Shown: positions 49,001-59,169 of the stretch, piece after piece
How positions within the stretch are numbered: the stretch's first letter is position 1
How the letters are laid out: every line of letters starts with the position of its first letter
NCBI RefSeq assembly: GCF_905475465.1
Contig: NC_062248.1
Span: forward strand, 9,734,001 to 9,798,000
Origin: Pieris napi
Taxonomy: Eukaryota; Arthropoda; Insecta; Lepidoptera; Pieridae
Direction: 5' to 3'
DNA length: 64,000 nucleotides
The notes under the pieces: generated by a model
Seen by the model: only the letters and a program-made list of their open reading frames with translations
Database searches by the model: none
What the model was told of the DNA's origin: nothing
Program-made: the position numbers and the translations under genes

Positions 49001-52000
49001 GAGGGCTGATGGGCCATGCTTCCCACACGTGCATGGGAATACAGTTTAACAAGGGTGATACCAATTATCTTCCTGATTACCGATTGGTATTTGGAGGGTT
49101 ATCGATATCACTATGAGAAAATTAATTTCAGAGGTAACGGTTAAAAACAGTTACGCGTAATTATTTTGGCAATTGTATTTTTTAGAAAGGTGTGACGACC
49201 TCAATCGAAAGTTTGTTGTCTACTCTATAAAAACGATTGTTTTTTTGAAGTGAGTTTCTTTAGGCGCATGAGGGTATTTTTTTACGGATGAAACGCAATA
49301 ATATTAGCGTCACGAGGATATGCAGCGTTTTTGTCGAAGACTTCTATTTTTAAAATTCAAATTTCGTACATATAGTACGTATCGTGCAAAATATTTGATT
49401 GAAATCTCAAATGACGGATTTTCGACACTTAATATTTTAATGACAATAAATTAATTAAATTCCTAAGTCCTAACATATCTTCCTTTTTCATACCCTCTAA
49501 GTCTCGGAAATCTAAAGTTTTAGATTTCATATAAATATGAACAAGCCTTATAAATTAGTTTGTCAAAGAAGTTTCACTTCTGACATGTGTACTTTGTAGG
49601 CACACACTTTTTTGTACGGGATTGCGTACGTAATAAAGATCGTATCGCTAGCAGAGTACCTGTGCTGTTCACATACAGATGCTCTTTTATATCTGGTTTG
49701 GATATCCATAGCGTCATACTTTGAAATCAATTTTTCTTAAAAAAAAAAATTTCTTCATGATTGTTATGTTATTAAAAAGATCACCCTTCACCAACCAGAT
49801 GGACCGATCAAGTGAAAGACTCATCGTCCTCAAAACTGTACACTGTTATAAGAGAGGCGCTGGACAGAAACCGGTGAAACAGATTGACCACTCCAGATGT
49901 TTCCTTGCTGACCACGACACTCAGACATAAGCTACCCACTGAAGACAGAGATTATTAGCAAGAGACTGGGTACATATCGTATTGTTTTCCTTTTTCAGTT
50001 AACCAAATAGACCTTCATTAAACGAAAGTTAACTTTCACTTTCGGGGACTTTACGCTCCAAGGGTAGCGGGTTCCCAGACGGAATCACAGTCCGGAACCA
50101 GATCAGATGTTTTTGTGTAATTATACTTAAAGGGATCTTGCCAAAACGATATTGTAATTATGAATGACTGAATGAAACAAAATGTCTGCCTCGAGTACGG
50201 GAGAGTTCAAGTATTACGTAACTAATTTGGGGGGGGGGGGGGGGGTGGGGTGTTCCGTCTTGTAAAACGTTACGAGCCGGGGGGGGGGATTGAATTGCGC
50301 GTTATTGTTCATATTATTTCCGACTTTCCAGTACTTTACACCACATATTGGTAACTTTTAAGTATAAAGAGTCATTAAGTGGTCACGAAACGTTTTACTA
50401 TACTTGGGTACGGAAAAACGTTACGGCGCGTTACATTGGGGGGGTGTCAATAATCTCCAAAAAATGCGTGACGTAATACTTGAACGCTCCCTAAGAGGGT
50501 TAATTGAGTACAAATTACTTGTCATTTTTGTTTTTTTTTCTTTAGAAAAAACACGGCTGGATTTCCAATAGTCGACTCTCGATAATTTGAATTAAATCAA
50601 TGTTAATTAGTTCCCTCGATGATTTGAAGTTTAAGGAATGGATAGTTAGCTCGTCAACATGCGATATGTCCGGGCTTCCCTACTCTCTATAAATTAAAGT
50701 GGTTATCATGCACCTATCAATTTTTTTTTAATTCTTGGACTATCGACCAACCTAAATAAGACTTCTTTTCGAAACAATTAGAGAATAATAATATTTGACT
50801 GTCTTTCTTTGAGTCCCCCTTCCCCTCGTGGTTATTTAAACGCTTTCAAAAGTTCAAAGTACTTGGTAATTTATCTCTGGTCCCTTGAGTTTCCGTCAGT
50901 CACCTATAATTCACTAACGAAGATTTATAATACTCAAAAACGACTAGTAAAATATAAGACAGTTGAGTAAGATGTTTTATCATTCAAATAACTGCGCGTG
51001 CGCAAGACTTTCTAACATACTTATTTAGAAAGTATTGCTATATAAAAGGTAAGATACCATTACGCAAATGGATACCAAATACTAGTTCACAAAAAGTTGG
51101 CGCATTTTTAATTTTGTTCTCTTAAAAGCCTGTTAGATCCTTTCAACATTTAATTTTTAATGTAATTTTAATGACACTTGCTAATCGGTAACTGGCAACA
51201 CAATTCTCACGACAAAGTGCTCACCTGCGGAACCCTAAGGAAGCAGTGTAATATGGTTCAGTGCTTATTAACTGCCAAATGCAATATCGGGGTAAAAACA
51301 CTGCAGCTACTTTTTCTACCTAATATAAAAAAATATACTTAATAACACCTAAAACATCCATTTCCTTTTAACTAAATATTTCGATAACATCGCGTTGCAA
51401 AGTGTCAAGTAACTGTATTCAAAAATAGAACGCAATTGCACAATTTTAAATTTAGAACGTTAGCAAAAGTTATCGTAATTCATTTGTTGCGTGAATGAAA
51501 TCGATATGCAGACATGATAAATCCCCTTAGGAACGATTGTATGGAATGAGGTGATATGAGACGCATACAAAACGCTTGGCTATTAAAATAATAGTTTTAA
51601 TTCTATGTAATAATAATAAAATGTTCTATTAAAGAACATTTTGTAGACAGTAGGTACGTTATGATTCATATACGTGAACTGTCGACTAGTCATTACTCTT
51701 GCACAATTCGAAAATAGAACGTTGGCTAATTCAAAAATGGAACGCCATGAGTGTTGCGTGTTGAAATCGATCTTTGGACAGATGATGGCATCCCCACGGT
51801 CACTCGATGCGGAATGTAGGGTGCTATAAATATTATGCTAAAAGCACGCGGGGGTAGCAGATGCCGCCGCGACCGTTATTCCCCTATCTGATACAATTTT
51901 CAAATATCGAACACGTGTGTTGACATTTTTTCTAATCACCCACATCGATTTTTCGCGATCTTGTTTGTCGAGTGTCTAGACTTTTTGCTATCCGAAAGTA

Positions 52001-55000
52001 TGTTTGGAAAAGGAATTAGGGTCAGTAATCCCTCGTATAACGCGGTAGTTCCCTCATACAACGCGGAGCTTTCTCAAGTTATATTTCTGTAGTGTGAAAT
52101 TTATATTTATTTATTAAGTCCATAATTAGTTACCGTACCGTTGCACCCATTTCAATTGTAATGAAATTAAAACTAAATAATTTTATTAAATTCGTGTTAC
52201 CATATTTTGGATTGTTCTAAAAAACGGTTTTACGAGAATACTCCTACAACGCGGTCCGGTTCGAACGCGATATAGGGTTAACTGTATATTATCTCAGACA
52301 CAAATAAATATTTTAAAACACAAATCTGGCAGGAATTTTTACATTATACAAATAACAAGATCTTTGTAAATTTAAGTTGTAATCGTAACGTACTCAATAT
52401 CTTATTACAATTTTAAAAAAATAAATATTATTAATGGGTCGTAAAAAGTGCAGCTGAAATGTCTAATATATTACAAACGAAGGGTAAAATGTAACAGGAA
52501 GCTATAAGTTGGGGAAAGTGACAGTTAAAAAATCAATATAGCCGTTGACAGAGGGTGAAATGACAGGGACGCACGCGTCGAAATCACCGCATTTCTTAAA
52601 TACAATTACGACAATACGATTCTTTAAATTTATAAATGGCACGTGTCTTTGCAAATTACTATCCGCTTTTAATGCGGTTAATTTATAGACTTTTTGTTAT
52701 TATTTAAAACAATGTTAAGGAATACATTTTATACTGTTAAATATATTAGAATAATTTTAATTTCGAATCAATAGAAGACTGATGGCACAGACTATAAAAT
52801 AGTTATGAAAATCGTTCGATATTTAAAATTGTATGATTTTCTTAAATACAATTACGACAATACGATTCTTTAAATTTATAAATGGCACGTGTCTTTGCAA
52901 ATTACTATCCGCTTTTAATGCGGTTAATTTATAGACTTTTTGTTATTATTTAAAACAATGTTAAGGAATACATTTTATACTGTTAAATATATTAGAATAA
53001 TTTTAATTTCGAATCAATAGAAGACTGATGGCACAGACTATAAAATAGTTATGAAAATCGTTCGATATTTAAAATTGTATGATTTTCTTAAATACAATTA
53101 CGACAAAACGATTCTTTTAATTCATAAATGGAACGTGTCTTGCACATTACTATCCGCTGTTGATTTATAGAGTTTCTTATTATTATTTTAAGCTTTGACA
53201 ATGTTCGAATTATTTGAATTTCGAATCAATAGAAGACCAGTGGTGGCACAGACTATTAGAAAAACGTTCGATATTTGAAATTTGCAGGCGCGTACATACG
53301 TAATAATACCAGTGAAAGCGATAGATATAGAAATCAATAAAACCGTTGATAAATCCGCGAGGGTGACTTACAATGCGCACGCGTCGCATTGTGCGCGAAT
53401 TACCAATAGCAGTGCGATATTATTTTCTCTTTTATATGGGGAAGCTTAATTTTATGTAGCGAGAAACCAGTTTGAAATTACGAATATAGTAGAATATCGC
53501 GAAGTTGTTTACGTAAGACAGATTACCGAATCCCTTTCACTGAAATTTGTTCTTCTACTCTTGTCTAACGGTAGCTAATGAACGGTTAAAAATATCAAAA
53601 TTGCCGTCGCATTTACCCACGCTACGTTACAATTATAGAAACTTGACCGTTTGTTACAATTTCATAGAAACTTAGAAACCCCGCAGTTTCGTCCACTTAT
53701 GAGAGTTCAATGACATCGGAAAGGTGTAATTACGGAATATTAGGGGTTTGTAAGAAACTGGGTGACATGTTTCTTTACTGCCCCCTGCTAAGCACGGTCA
53801 GTTTCAAAGTGATTCTCAATTTGAAATTTATGCAGGTTAGATTCCAAATTTAAAAATCCGAAAACGAGCACAGGCAATTTTTAGTAGTCTATTTCGTTGA
53901 GTGGATTAAAAGCCATAGATTATTACATTGTATAACGCAGTTCGAAGATTTTATTTTTTTGCTTTGAAATACTTTTATTTAATTAATTCAAATGAAAAAT
54001 ACATACCAAATTACGTAAGAAAATATTAAACATGCTAAAAGTTTATATAATACTTGCATGTATTGTTCAATCAATGAAAGTGATCAATGAGGCCGCCATT
54101 TTGATTTGACGTAAGCTTTACCTAAGTGTGACAGATAACGTCATTTGTTCGTAAAGAATCAAAATTTACGCAAATGTTTACATAGTATTTATTATCGCCT
54201 TTCAACATGTGTACTCTAAAATAGGACAAGTGTGGGAGGCACCAAGTGTGTGCGTATATCAAAACAAATGAACTGGGTCAATTCATAATTTAACGGACGG
54301 TTACTTATAATAGTAGATTAACATATCTGAAGACATATGCTACTAATATATATATCTAAAGTACGGCCCGATAAACTTAATTTTTTTTAGCTTCCGATGT
54401 GATCTTTGAACACATATGACATTAAATAACTTGTAATTACCGACTCTGAGTAATGAGTTTAGTACTACTTATTAAGTGGTATTTTGAACCGGGCATTCAC
54501 AATAGGTCTGCTAAATAAAAAACCACAAAACGCTATATTATTAAGAGCAGTCAGGAAAAAATTTGCCTTCATTTGTTTCGCCATTAAGGGTTGACACCAT
54601 AAAAACAATCTAATAAGCAGTTAAACACATCCCTTACTTCCGTATTAAGAACCTTTGAATCTTAATTTTTAATTACGGAGGTGAAAATTGATAGGCAAAA
54701 AGTTGGCGAGGGTTATTATTGTGTTAGCGTCTCGGGTTTTATGTATTCCGATGGATATGAGTGTCAAATGTTAGGTCATTCTGACACCTATGGGCTTGGA
54801 TCGTTTGGCACACGTTTGTAGCACAGATTAAATAAACACTTATGAAAGTATAGACATTTAACGTCTAAATGCTAAGGTTTTTTTAAATGGCTGGATATAA
54901 AAAAAAACAAGCTTATTAGTTCGATTTTTAAAATTCGGCGCCAAATGGCTCATGTTATTTTTTGTTTATGTTCTATAGTCAATATTGGAACCAGTATCTG

Positions 55001-56186
55001 TTATAAAATAATATACAAAAAAATGAGATATTGTCAAGTAAAACCTTGTCCTAGTAACACAGTACTGTATATTTATGTATTTAAATAATTTTACGAGGCG
55101 CGACTAACGAAACACTAAACATATTTTCATTTTCGATGCTCTATTGTTTAGTTACAATGTTCGTTATATTACCCAACTAAAGTATTAGGTTCATACAAAC
55201 AATAGCTACATACATAGATACTATTCTTACGACGACATTCAGTCTAGCTAAAATTTTAATTCATATATCACGAATCACTTGAATTGTTTCAGTATCAAAT
55301 TTTATGTTTAAAAACATTTAAATTTTAAGAGTTTTAAAGCTGTATGCTTTGAAATAAAGTTGAAAGATTTTTAAAAGATTGACGTGTTACCAGCATAAAA
55401 AAATGATTTATTAACAAAGAGACGCGCGCTGAGTGCATTGTATGTGTCAATCACACGGTCACCTTTGTAAATATTGTGTTGCTATGTGCAATCAACGTAG
55501 GTTCGAAAAACAATTTAGAAAAATTTATATCTTTTGTATACCTTACATTCAAGTAAAAATATTTGCTTTTTTTAAAAAGGTAAAAAAATTTTTCTCTATT
55601 TTAATGAAATAAGAATAATAGCTAGCACATAGCATAAGTCGTCGCCTTATCATCACTGAATGTAAACAATACAGTAATGATAACATTCGTATCGCCAATA
55701 CAAATGCACCACAGACGTATCGGTAATATTGTTTACAATGTTATTAACATAATACAACTAACCTGTCATTCTCCTTTGTGGTTTTTGCGTTTTATTGTTG
55801 TTTGGACTGGAGACTTTCGCTTCTTTCACTGGTTTCGTCGCCTGTTGCGTTATGGTGATAGGTGACCGGCGTAGAGCAGCAGGTATCGTAGCGGCCGGCA
55901 CAAGCTGCCAGGCGAATCTCTGGTCACCCGCTAGAGGTTTCTCATTCGCGAAATCGAAGCCCCAACGCTGACTATCCAAATCCAATTGCCGAGCCAGCTC
56001 CCTCTCAACGAAACGTCTGTTTTCCTCTTTATCTGTGCATCCGAATAGATTTCTTCGCACCGTATCTATCGTAGTTTCTCCTTGCACTCGCAGTGACCTA
56101 GTGTTCAACATAGTGGCTTGTAGGCCGGGAGCCCTTACACTCAACGCAGACATCTTCTTGTCAAACACTCTAATACAGGATCGCAT
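21925..56186 (-). CDS. dap: Dacapo, p21/p27-family cyclin-dependent kinase inhibitor, two coding exons
   Basis: Nuclear inhibitor of cyclin E/Cdk2 that stops proliferation before differentiation. Exon 1 (55763-56186) and exon 2 (21925-22064) join in phase 1 to give 187 residues from the upstream ATG, or 176 from Met12 (56153), which has the better start context (AAGATGT). The CDI domain is plain: cyclin-binding RRNLFG (44-49), then DSQRWGFDFANEKPL (71-85) and FAWQLV (91-96). After a Pro/Lys linker, the join creates QRRMTDFLRVHK (137-148), matching the PIP-degron pattern of CRL4-Cdt2 targets, a feature known for Drosophila Dacapo and p21. The C-terminus is basic and ends at a TAG 131 bp from the Polinton. 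The intron is 33,698 bp. Identity rests on motifs; an untranslated upstream exon is possible (TTTGTTAG acceptor-like site before the ATG). Confidence 0.9.
23450..25060. promoter_or_regulatory. Repeat-free GC-richer island with two consensus E2F sites in the dacapo intron
   Basis: ATTCCCGCCAAA at 23533-23544 and TTTCCCGCCAAA at 23692-23703 match E2F (TTTGGCGGGAA on the other strand). The island also has CACGTG-type motifs (23550-23580) and many CG dinucleotides around 24300-24380 and 24950. No convincing exon is seen. It may be an intronic enhancer or alternative promoter. Confidence 0.35.
26177..26424 (-). mobile_element. tRNA-derived SINE (family A), full-length copy
   Basis: On the minus strand it reads GCAGTGTTGGCCTAGTGG (A-box-like) ... 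GATTCGATCCCCGG (B box) ... and ends CAGACCTAAAAAGG. Shares the whole layout with six other copies in this window. Confidence 0.8.
27818..28064 (+). mobile_element. tRNA-derived SINE (family A)
   Basis: GCAGTGTTGGCCTAGTGGG, GGTTCGATCTCCGG, then the family body through CACAGACCTAAAAAGG. Plus orientation. Confidence 0.8.
28661..29000 (+). mobile_element. Dispersed repeat family D (non-LTR tail-like)
   Basis: GACCCGGCAAACGACGTTTTG ... ATAGGGGTTGATCGTAGAG ... AATCGGTCGAGCCGTTTCG ... GTGACACGAGAATTTTATAT. Same blocks in reverse at 32881-33194. Confidence 0.65.
29377..29440. repeat. CACT/CACA-type microsatellite
   Basis: Imperfect run of ACTCACTCACTCAC and ACACTCATTCACT. Confidence 0.7.
29951..30183. 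repeat. Long imperfect hairpin (MITE-like)
   Basis: Left arm AAATAAATAATAGTTTAAAA...ACATCAAACTAA (29951-30013) is inverted at 30110-30183 (TTAGTTTGATGTGG...TAACTATTATTTATT). Arms of about 65-70 bp, loop about 95 bp. Confidence 0.65.
30571..31000. mobile_element. MITE-like element with about 25-bp inverted ends
   Basis: GCCGTTTAACGAGCGGCCTG at 30571 is inverted at 30975-30998 (CTTTCAGGCCGTTAGTTAAA). Extra copies of GCCGTT(T/C)AA flank both ends. No coding content. Confidence 0.6.
31767..31998 (+). mobile_element. tRNA-derived SINE (family A), diverged
   Basis: CTGTGTTGGTCCAGTGG and GGTTCGATGCTG..., ending CCAAAAAAGGTTGCAGC; several small deletions. Confidence 0.75.
32660..32850 (-). mobile_element. 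Dispersed repeat family E (LINE 3' end)
   Basis: TTGGTCCCTGTGGCAG ... GCATTTCCTCGC..TATTGCGATACT is the inverse of 39107-39290 (ATCGCAATACTGCGAGGAAATGC ... CACAGGGACCAA). Confidence 0.6.
32881..33194 (-). mobile_element. Dispersed repeat family D, minus orientation
   Basis: Inverse of the 28661 copy: CCGAAACGGCTTGACCGATT, CCCTACGATCAACCCCTATT and GCAAAACGACGTTTGCCCGG are all present. Confidence 0.65.
33842..34175 (-). mobile_element. LINE 3'-end fragment (family B, reverse transcriptase C-terminus)
   Basis: The minus strand encodes a tail with RTTTMWNQLPTEIFP then FHFFMKRANLFLKG, the usual C-terminal pattern of Jockey/CR1-like reverse transcriptases. 5'-truncated; no polymerase core remains. 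Confidence 0.75.
35365..35605 (+). repeat. Tandem repeat, about 45-bp unit, six copies
   Basis: Unit: TTACTGGCAG(C/T)(T/C)GAAAAA..AATTAACCTATGAATTTTG. Copies differ mainly in A-run length. Confidence 0.8.
37371..37502 (-). mobile_element. SINE (family A), internally deleted
   Basis: Retains the 3' end (AGGTCTAGGCCTCAGAT in plus reading) and the A-box end (GCCAACGC), but about 120 bp of the body is missing. Confidence 0.7.
39107..39290 (+). mobile_element. Dispersed repeat family E (LINE 3' end)
   Basis: Shares TATCGCAATACTGCGAGG and CAGGGACCAAACTTTTTAAA with 32660-32850 (inverse) and the short copy at 62421-62510. Confidence 0.6.
40905..41096 (-). mobile_element. SINE (family A), truncated and diverged
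   Basis: AACCTTTTTAGGTCTGGGCC to ATTCGAGCCTACAAACTC; the distal A-box part is lost or unrecognisable. Confidence 0.7.
41996..42215 (+). repeat. Tandem repeat, about 100-bp unit, about two copies
   Basis: ATTCGAAATTTAAAT starts at 41996 and 42101, and ATTCGAAATTTGAAA at 42192. Each unit includes TTATAAATGGAATGTTTACG. Confidence 0.75.
43735..43825 (+). mobile_element. LINE 3'-end fragment (family B), short, plus orientation
   Basis: GAGTGTCCATGGACGATGC and GATGAGCCTCCTGCCCGTTT are the inverse of the family B block at 5399 and 60000. Confidence 0.6.
44728..45007 (-). mobile_element. Dispersed repeat family C
   Basis: Blocks ATATAGGTAACA, TTTACATTTACTGCCAGTTC, GAAGAACTGGCAAT, ACACAACGTTTGTAAGGAGC and TGTCCTCTATCAGCAGG are shared in order with 63168-63470. 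About 280 bp; class unknown (SINE or LINE tail). Confidence 0.7.
45991..46029. repeat. (TA)n microsatellite
   Basis: About 19 TA units without interruption. Confidence 0.9.
46121..46366 (+). mobile_element. tRNA-derived SINE of a second family
   Basis: TTGGTCTAGTGGTTAGTA (A box), CTTCGATCCCCGGCTG (B box), then CTTAGGTCTTGGGTGT, TATGTAT/TATCTATC-type repeats, TTGTCTAGTACCCATA and an A-run at the end. Typical layout of a lepidopteran tRNA SINE. Confidence 0.8.
47125..47440 (+). repeat. Tandem repeat, 137-bp unit, about 2.3 copies
   Basis: TCAAATTTAGAA at 47131, 47268 and 47405: exactly 137 bp apart. Units share TTTTGAATTTAGAACAT, TGATGAAGAAGCTACATTCC and AAACTGTAGTCA. Confidence 0.85.
48433..48650 (+). 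mobile_element. Dispersed repeat family F
   Basis: AAATAAGTGTTGTTTGATGA, AAAAGAGTACCGAGAG, ACGCCGGCTTTTTCTCTCGG, TTTGCCGATGAGTAGGGAT, GACGTGGAATAAGTGATAC: shared in order with 59170-59372. Contains a CCGAGAG/CTCTCGG hairpin. Confidence 0.7.
49458..49615 (+). repeat. Dispersed repeat family G
   Basis: CCTAACATATCTTCCTTTT, AAGTCTCGGAAATC, AGTTTTAGATTT, CACTTCTGACA.GTGTACTTTG: shared with 58574-58722. Confidence 0.65.
50199..50492. mobile_element. MITE-like element with GGGAG(A/C)GTTCAAGTATTACGT ends
   Basis: About 22-bp inverted ends (50199-50220 and 50471-50492) around G-runs (17 G at 50229-50245; further G-runs near 50279 and 50438) and repeated AAAACGTTACG motifs. No coding content. Confidence 0.65.
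52022..52288. mobile_element. Pogo/Tigger-like MITE remnant
   Basis: Left end CAGTAATCCCTCGTATAACG; right end, inverted, CAGTTAACCCTATATCGCG; internal ACAACGCGG motifs near both ends. CAGT-start termini with TA flank are typical of pogo-like elements. Confidence 0.5.
52595..53285 (+). repeat. Tandem repeat, 246-bp unit, 2.8 copies
   Basis: CTTAAATACAATTACGACAA starts at 52595, 52841 and 53087, exactly 246 bp apart. Units 1 and 2 look identical; unit 3 is diverged with deletions. The flanks (52520-52590 and 53325-53395) also resemble each other, so the duplication sits inside an older, larger repeat. Confidence 0.88.
55763..56186 (-). CDS. dap: dacapo coding exon 1 (CDI domain)
   Basis: Encodes residues 1-141 plus one base. 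It ends ..AATGACAG followed by donor GTTAGT. If the intron were retained, translation would stop two codons after the last shared Thr (ACA GGT TAG), giving a form that keeps the CDI domain but lacks the degron core and the basic tail. Confidence 0.9.
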
Positions 56187-56189
56187 CGA

Positions 56190-56515
56190 CGCAGTGACCT
56201 AACAAACAATAACTGTTTAGTTTTTATCACTTAAAGTTTCATCACGCACCGATTAGAATACTAATTTAGTTATAGTTTGTAAACAAATCGTACGACGCGA
56301 CGACGCGCTGCGATAACACAACCACACGCACGGAATCTCAAATTCAGACTGTGCCGTGTGTGCGTTTGCGCCTGCGTACCGCGTTCAGCATTGAATGCGT
56401 AGCGCAGTGGAATGTGTCTGTGTGCGTCGGGCTAAGTGATCGCGTGCTCGGTTAACGCGTCGCTTTTAGTTTCCCCGCTCGGCGCAGTGTGGCGCTGCCT
56501 GTGTTTTAAATTCAG
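56190..56515 (-). promoter_or_regulatory. dap: GC-rich 5' UTR/core promoter region of dacapo
   Basis: A CG-dinucleotide-rich block (many CGACG, GCGCGC, GTGTGCG) in otherwise AT-rich DNA directly upstream of the dacapo ATG. No clear TATA box. TTTGTTAG just before 56197 could be a splice acceptor for an upstream untranslated exon. Confidence 0.55.
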
Positions 56516-57539
56516 CAGAAAAACTTAACCGTAATGTTAACCAGGAATAGGAAATAAAAAGTACATCTTTTTATTATCTACTCCATTAAAAGCAGATAAG
56601 ACAGAAGATCTGCCCTTGATCACTTCGTTTAATGATATTACTGTACTTAATCCTAATACTAAAATATAAATTTATACCTACATGGATAAATGCGTACATG
56701 TGACAAAAAAGATTTTGATATGTTTTAATTTAAAAGTAATAACTCAATATCTCTTCTAGAGCTACATATAGATTACTTTCCAATCACTGATTGTATTTAA
56801 TGTTGTTTTTAAACTTATTATTACAAACTATAAAATAATTTCAATATCTATATAACTTAGATAAGCGCCATCTCCTGATTTCTAATAACACTAACATTGC
56901 CACTAATAAACTGCAATGAATCACTATTTCTAGCCAGCAATACTATACTTTAAATTATAATATAGAGAAATAAGCTAAATAGATTTCCCTTTATCTGGGA
57001 GATTCAAAAATGGCAACACCACAGCTCTCTTGTTTACGAAAAGCGAAGACGTGTCTAGTTACGAGTTATACGCGTGATTCCTACTTTAAAACTTCTTATC
57101 TAATAGAATATAGCTCTCTTTATCGCACACCTACAAAATTGGGCTAAGCAGAAAGAGATAGATGCTCGTGCACGCAGCACAGAACAGCCGCCATTTTGCC
57201 AAGCCGAGACCCGAGTCGAAGTATTTTATTGAATTAGATAATACATTTTAGAGGTTTTCTCTTTACTACTGAATTATTAGCATGTGTAATCTTTTAAATG
57301 TTGTTTAATTATGCACTTGAGTTTTATTTCAAATTAGAATCTTCTATAACTTGCCCTCGTACCATCTACATAAAACTTTGATAAAAATTTTGTACTAGAA
57401 TGCGTGATCAGGAATTTTGTCAAAAAACGTCATAAACGCGCGCAAATTTTCTTGGTATAGACACATAAATGACTTACCTAATACTTTTAATTTGAAATTT
57501 TACTGAAAATCACGAATTTACCGTCGGGGTTCACTGCAC

Positions 57540-57840
57540 TGTCGTACTAATTTTCAAGATGTGAGAGTGACGCGATGGCGCGAGCGCGGGATCGGCGACC
57601 ATTGGTTCAAAATGGCGGTCATTCGCGTGATTGGCTGGCGGATTTTGGGCGCGAAATTTCGGTTGGTCGAGGCGCCGGATGGCGGGAAATAATCGCGACT
57701 TTCCGGCAGGCTTATGAGTTTTGTTGAGGAAAATTATGTTTCGCGGGTATCGCTTCCGTGTTTTCATTCGTATAAGAATCTTACTCGAGAAATTTGCGAA
57801 CTGAAAAGCCGTAATGGCAACCCGTACGACATTTAAAGGG
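57540..57840. promoter_or_regulatory. CpG-rich region with two E2F-type and two CCAAT sites
   Basis: TTTTGGGCGCGAAA (57643-57656) and GGCGGGAAA (57681-57689) fit E2F consensus; ATTGG (inverted CCAAT) occurs at 57601-57605 and 57630-57634. E2F plus NF-Y is a typical cell-cycle promoter layout. It may be a distal dacapo promoter or the promoter of an unseen gene to the right. Confidence 0.5.
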
Positions 57841-58573
57841 ATGGAAACGGCGCTTTTCAGTGTAAGAAATAAATGAAATTTACTAAAAATATACCGTTGT
57901 TTTCTTTTATATTGAATTAATAGTCTTTTGTTATAAGAATATTCATTTCTTTATGGTAGTTAGTAAATATATAGAAATTGTATACAGTACTCATTATGAT
58001 AAAATGGTTGGAAACTAAATCAAGCAATAAAACTGTGTATTATTTGTAAGTTTAAGTGATTTGTTACACCTAAATCGGGCAGAGCGAATCAATTTGATTT
58101 CGATAAAGTCTGTAATAAAATTTTATATTTTACTTTTAAGTTGAAAAATCTTATATTCTATACTTATTCAAATCTTAAATAAATCTAATTAGAGAGATAA
58201 TTGGATGAATAAAATTAAGATATAATAGTTTTTTTTTGAACTATAACTTCTTTATGAGGGTAAATTTTTACGAAAATGTCACGTTTTTGTCAAAGAAAAG
58301 GGAAAGAGCGATTGAGACCGATGGAGAGAGTGAGAAGGGTGAATTAACTTATAGAAATTCTATTATTAAAATTAAAATTTCGTAACGAGAATTTATGAAT
58401 TATTAGTATTTTATGCAAAATAATTTATTGAAATCGCAAAATTGCAGCATTTGTAGCAAAAAATGTGGTATTTTCATTTACAAAGCATTATAAATTAAAA
58501 TACCACGTATTTTTATTATCGAAGAAATAAATGAAAAAAAAAAACATATAATTTGTATAAATTTTCAATTTAA

Positions 58574-58722
58574 TTCAATAAATTCCTAACATATCTTCCT
58601 TTTCCCTCCCCCTAAGTCTCGGAAATCAAAAGTTTTAGATTTGTATAAATATAAACAAGACTTAAAAATTAGTTTGCCAAAGAAGTTCACTTCTGACAAG
58701 TGTACTTTGTACGCACGCACTT
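58574..58722 (+). repeat. Dispersed repeat family G, second copy
   Basis: Same blocks and orientation as 49458-49615. Confidence 0.65.
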
Positions 58723-59169
58723 TTTTTTAATAGTTGCAATTTTAGTACGTATATTCCAACTTGGAACAGTCCAGTCATCTCAAATATACCACGTGGTTAG
58801 TACACGGTTATATTGGGTAGGTACATATATATATGTAGGTACTTAGGTAAAAAGATGAAGTACTATAAACACTAATTATTAATCGGCAAGTCGGTTAATT
58901 TCTTAATAAAACAATTTTGTACCGGATTGAAATTATGTATTTACAATTATTTTTCATAATTTCAAATTTATCCGACGTTTCGCGTGCTTTACAGCGTGCG
59001 TGGTCACGGTGTCCTCTGCCATTTCTGCCAAAACCCTATAAACTTTTCCGCCATGTCCCCGGCCACGGTATAACTCTGGTGAGCCTCCATATTTATGTTT
59101 AAAAAAACAAAAGGTAAAATATGAAGTATATACATAGAGTAGCTTGTTTATGATTTACGTGAACAGTTT

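Larger units (their letters stand above)
22065..55762 (-). other. dap: dacapo intron (33.7 kb), repeat-rich
   Basis: GTTAGT donor at 55757-55762 and TTTTCAG acceptor at 22065. I see no further coding exon inside; the longer open frames are antisense LINE tails, SINE read-throughs or chance. Repeats are listed separately. Relatively repeat-free, GC-richer islands at 23.45-25.05 kb and 36.0-39.0 kb are candidates for regulatory DNA. Confidence 0.8.

Noticed and set aside
57531..57767. 78-residue minus-strand frame
   Set aside because: Falls in a CpG-rich regulatory block with E2F and CCAAT sites; the open frame is explained by high GC.
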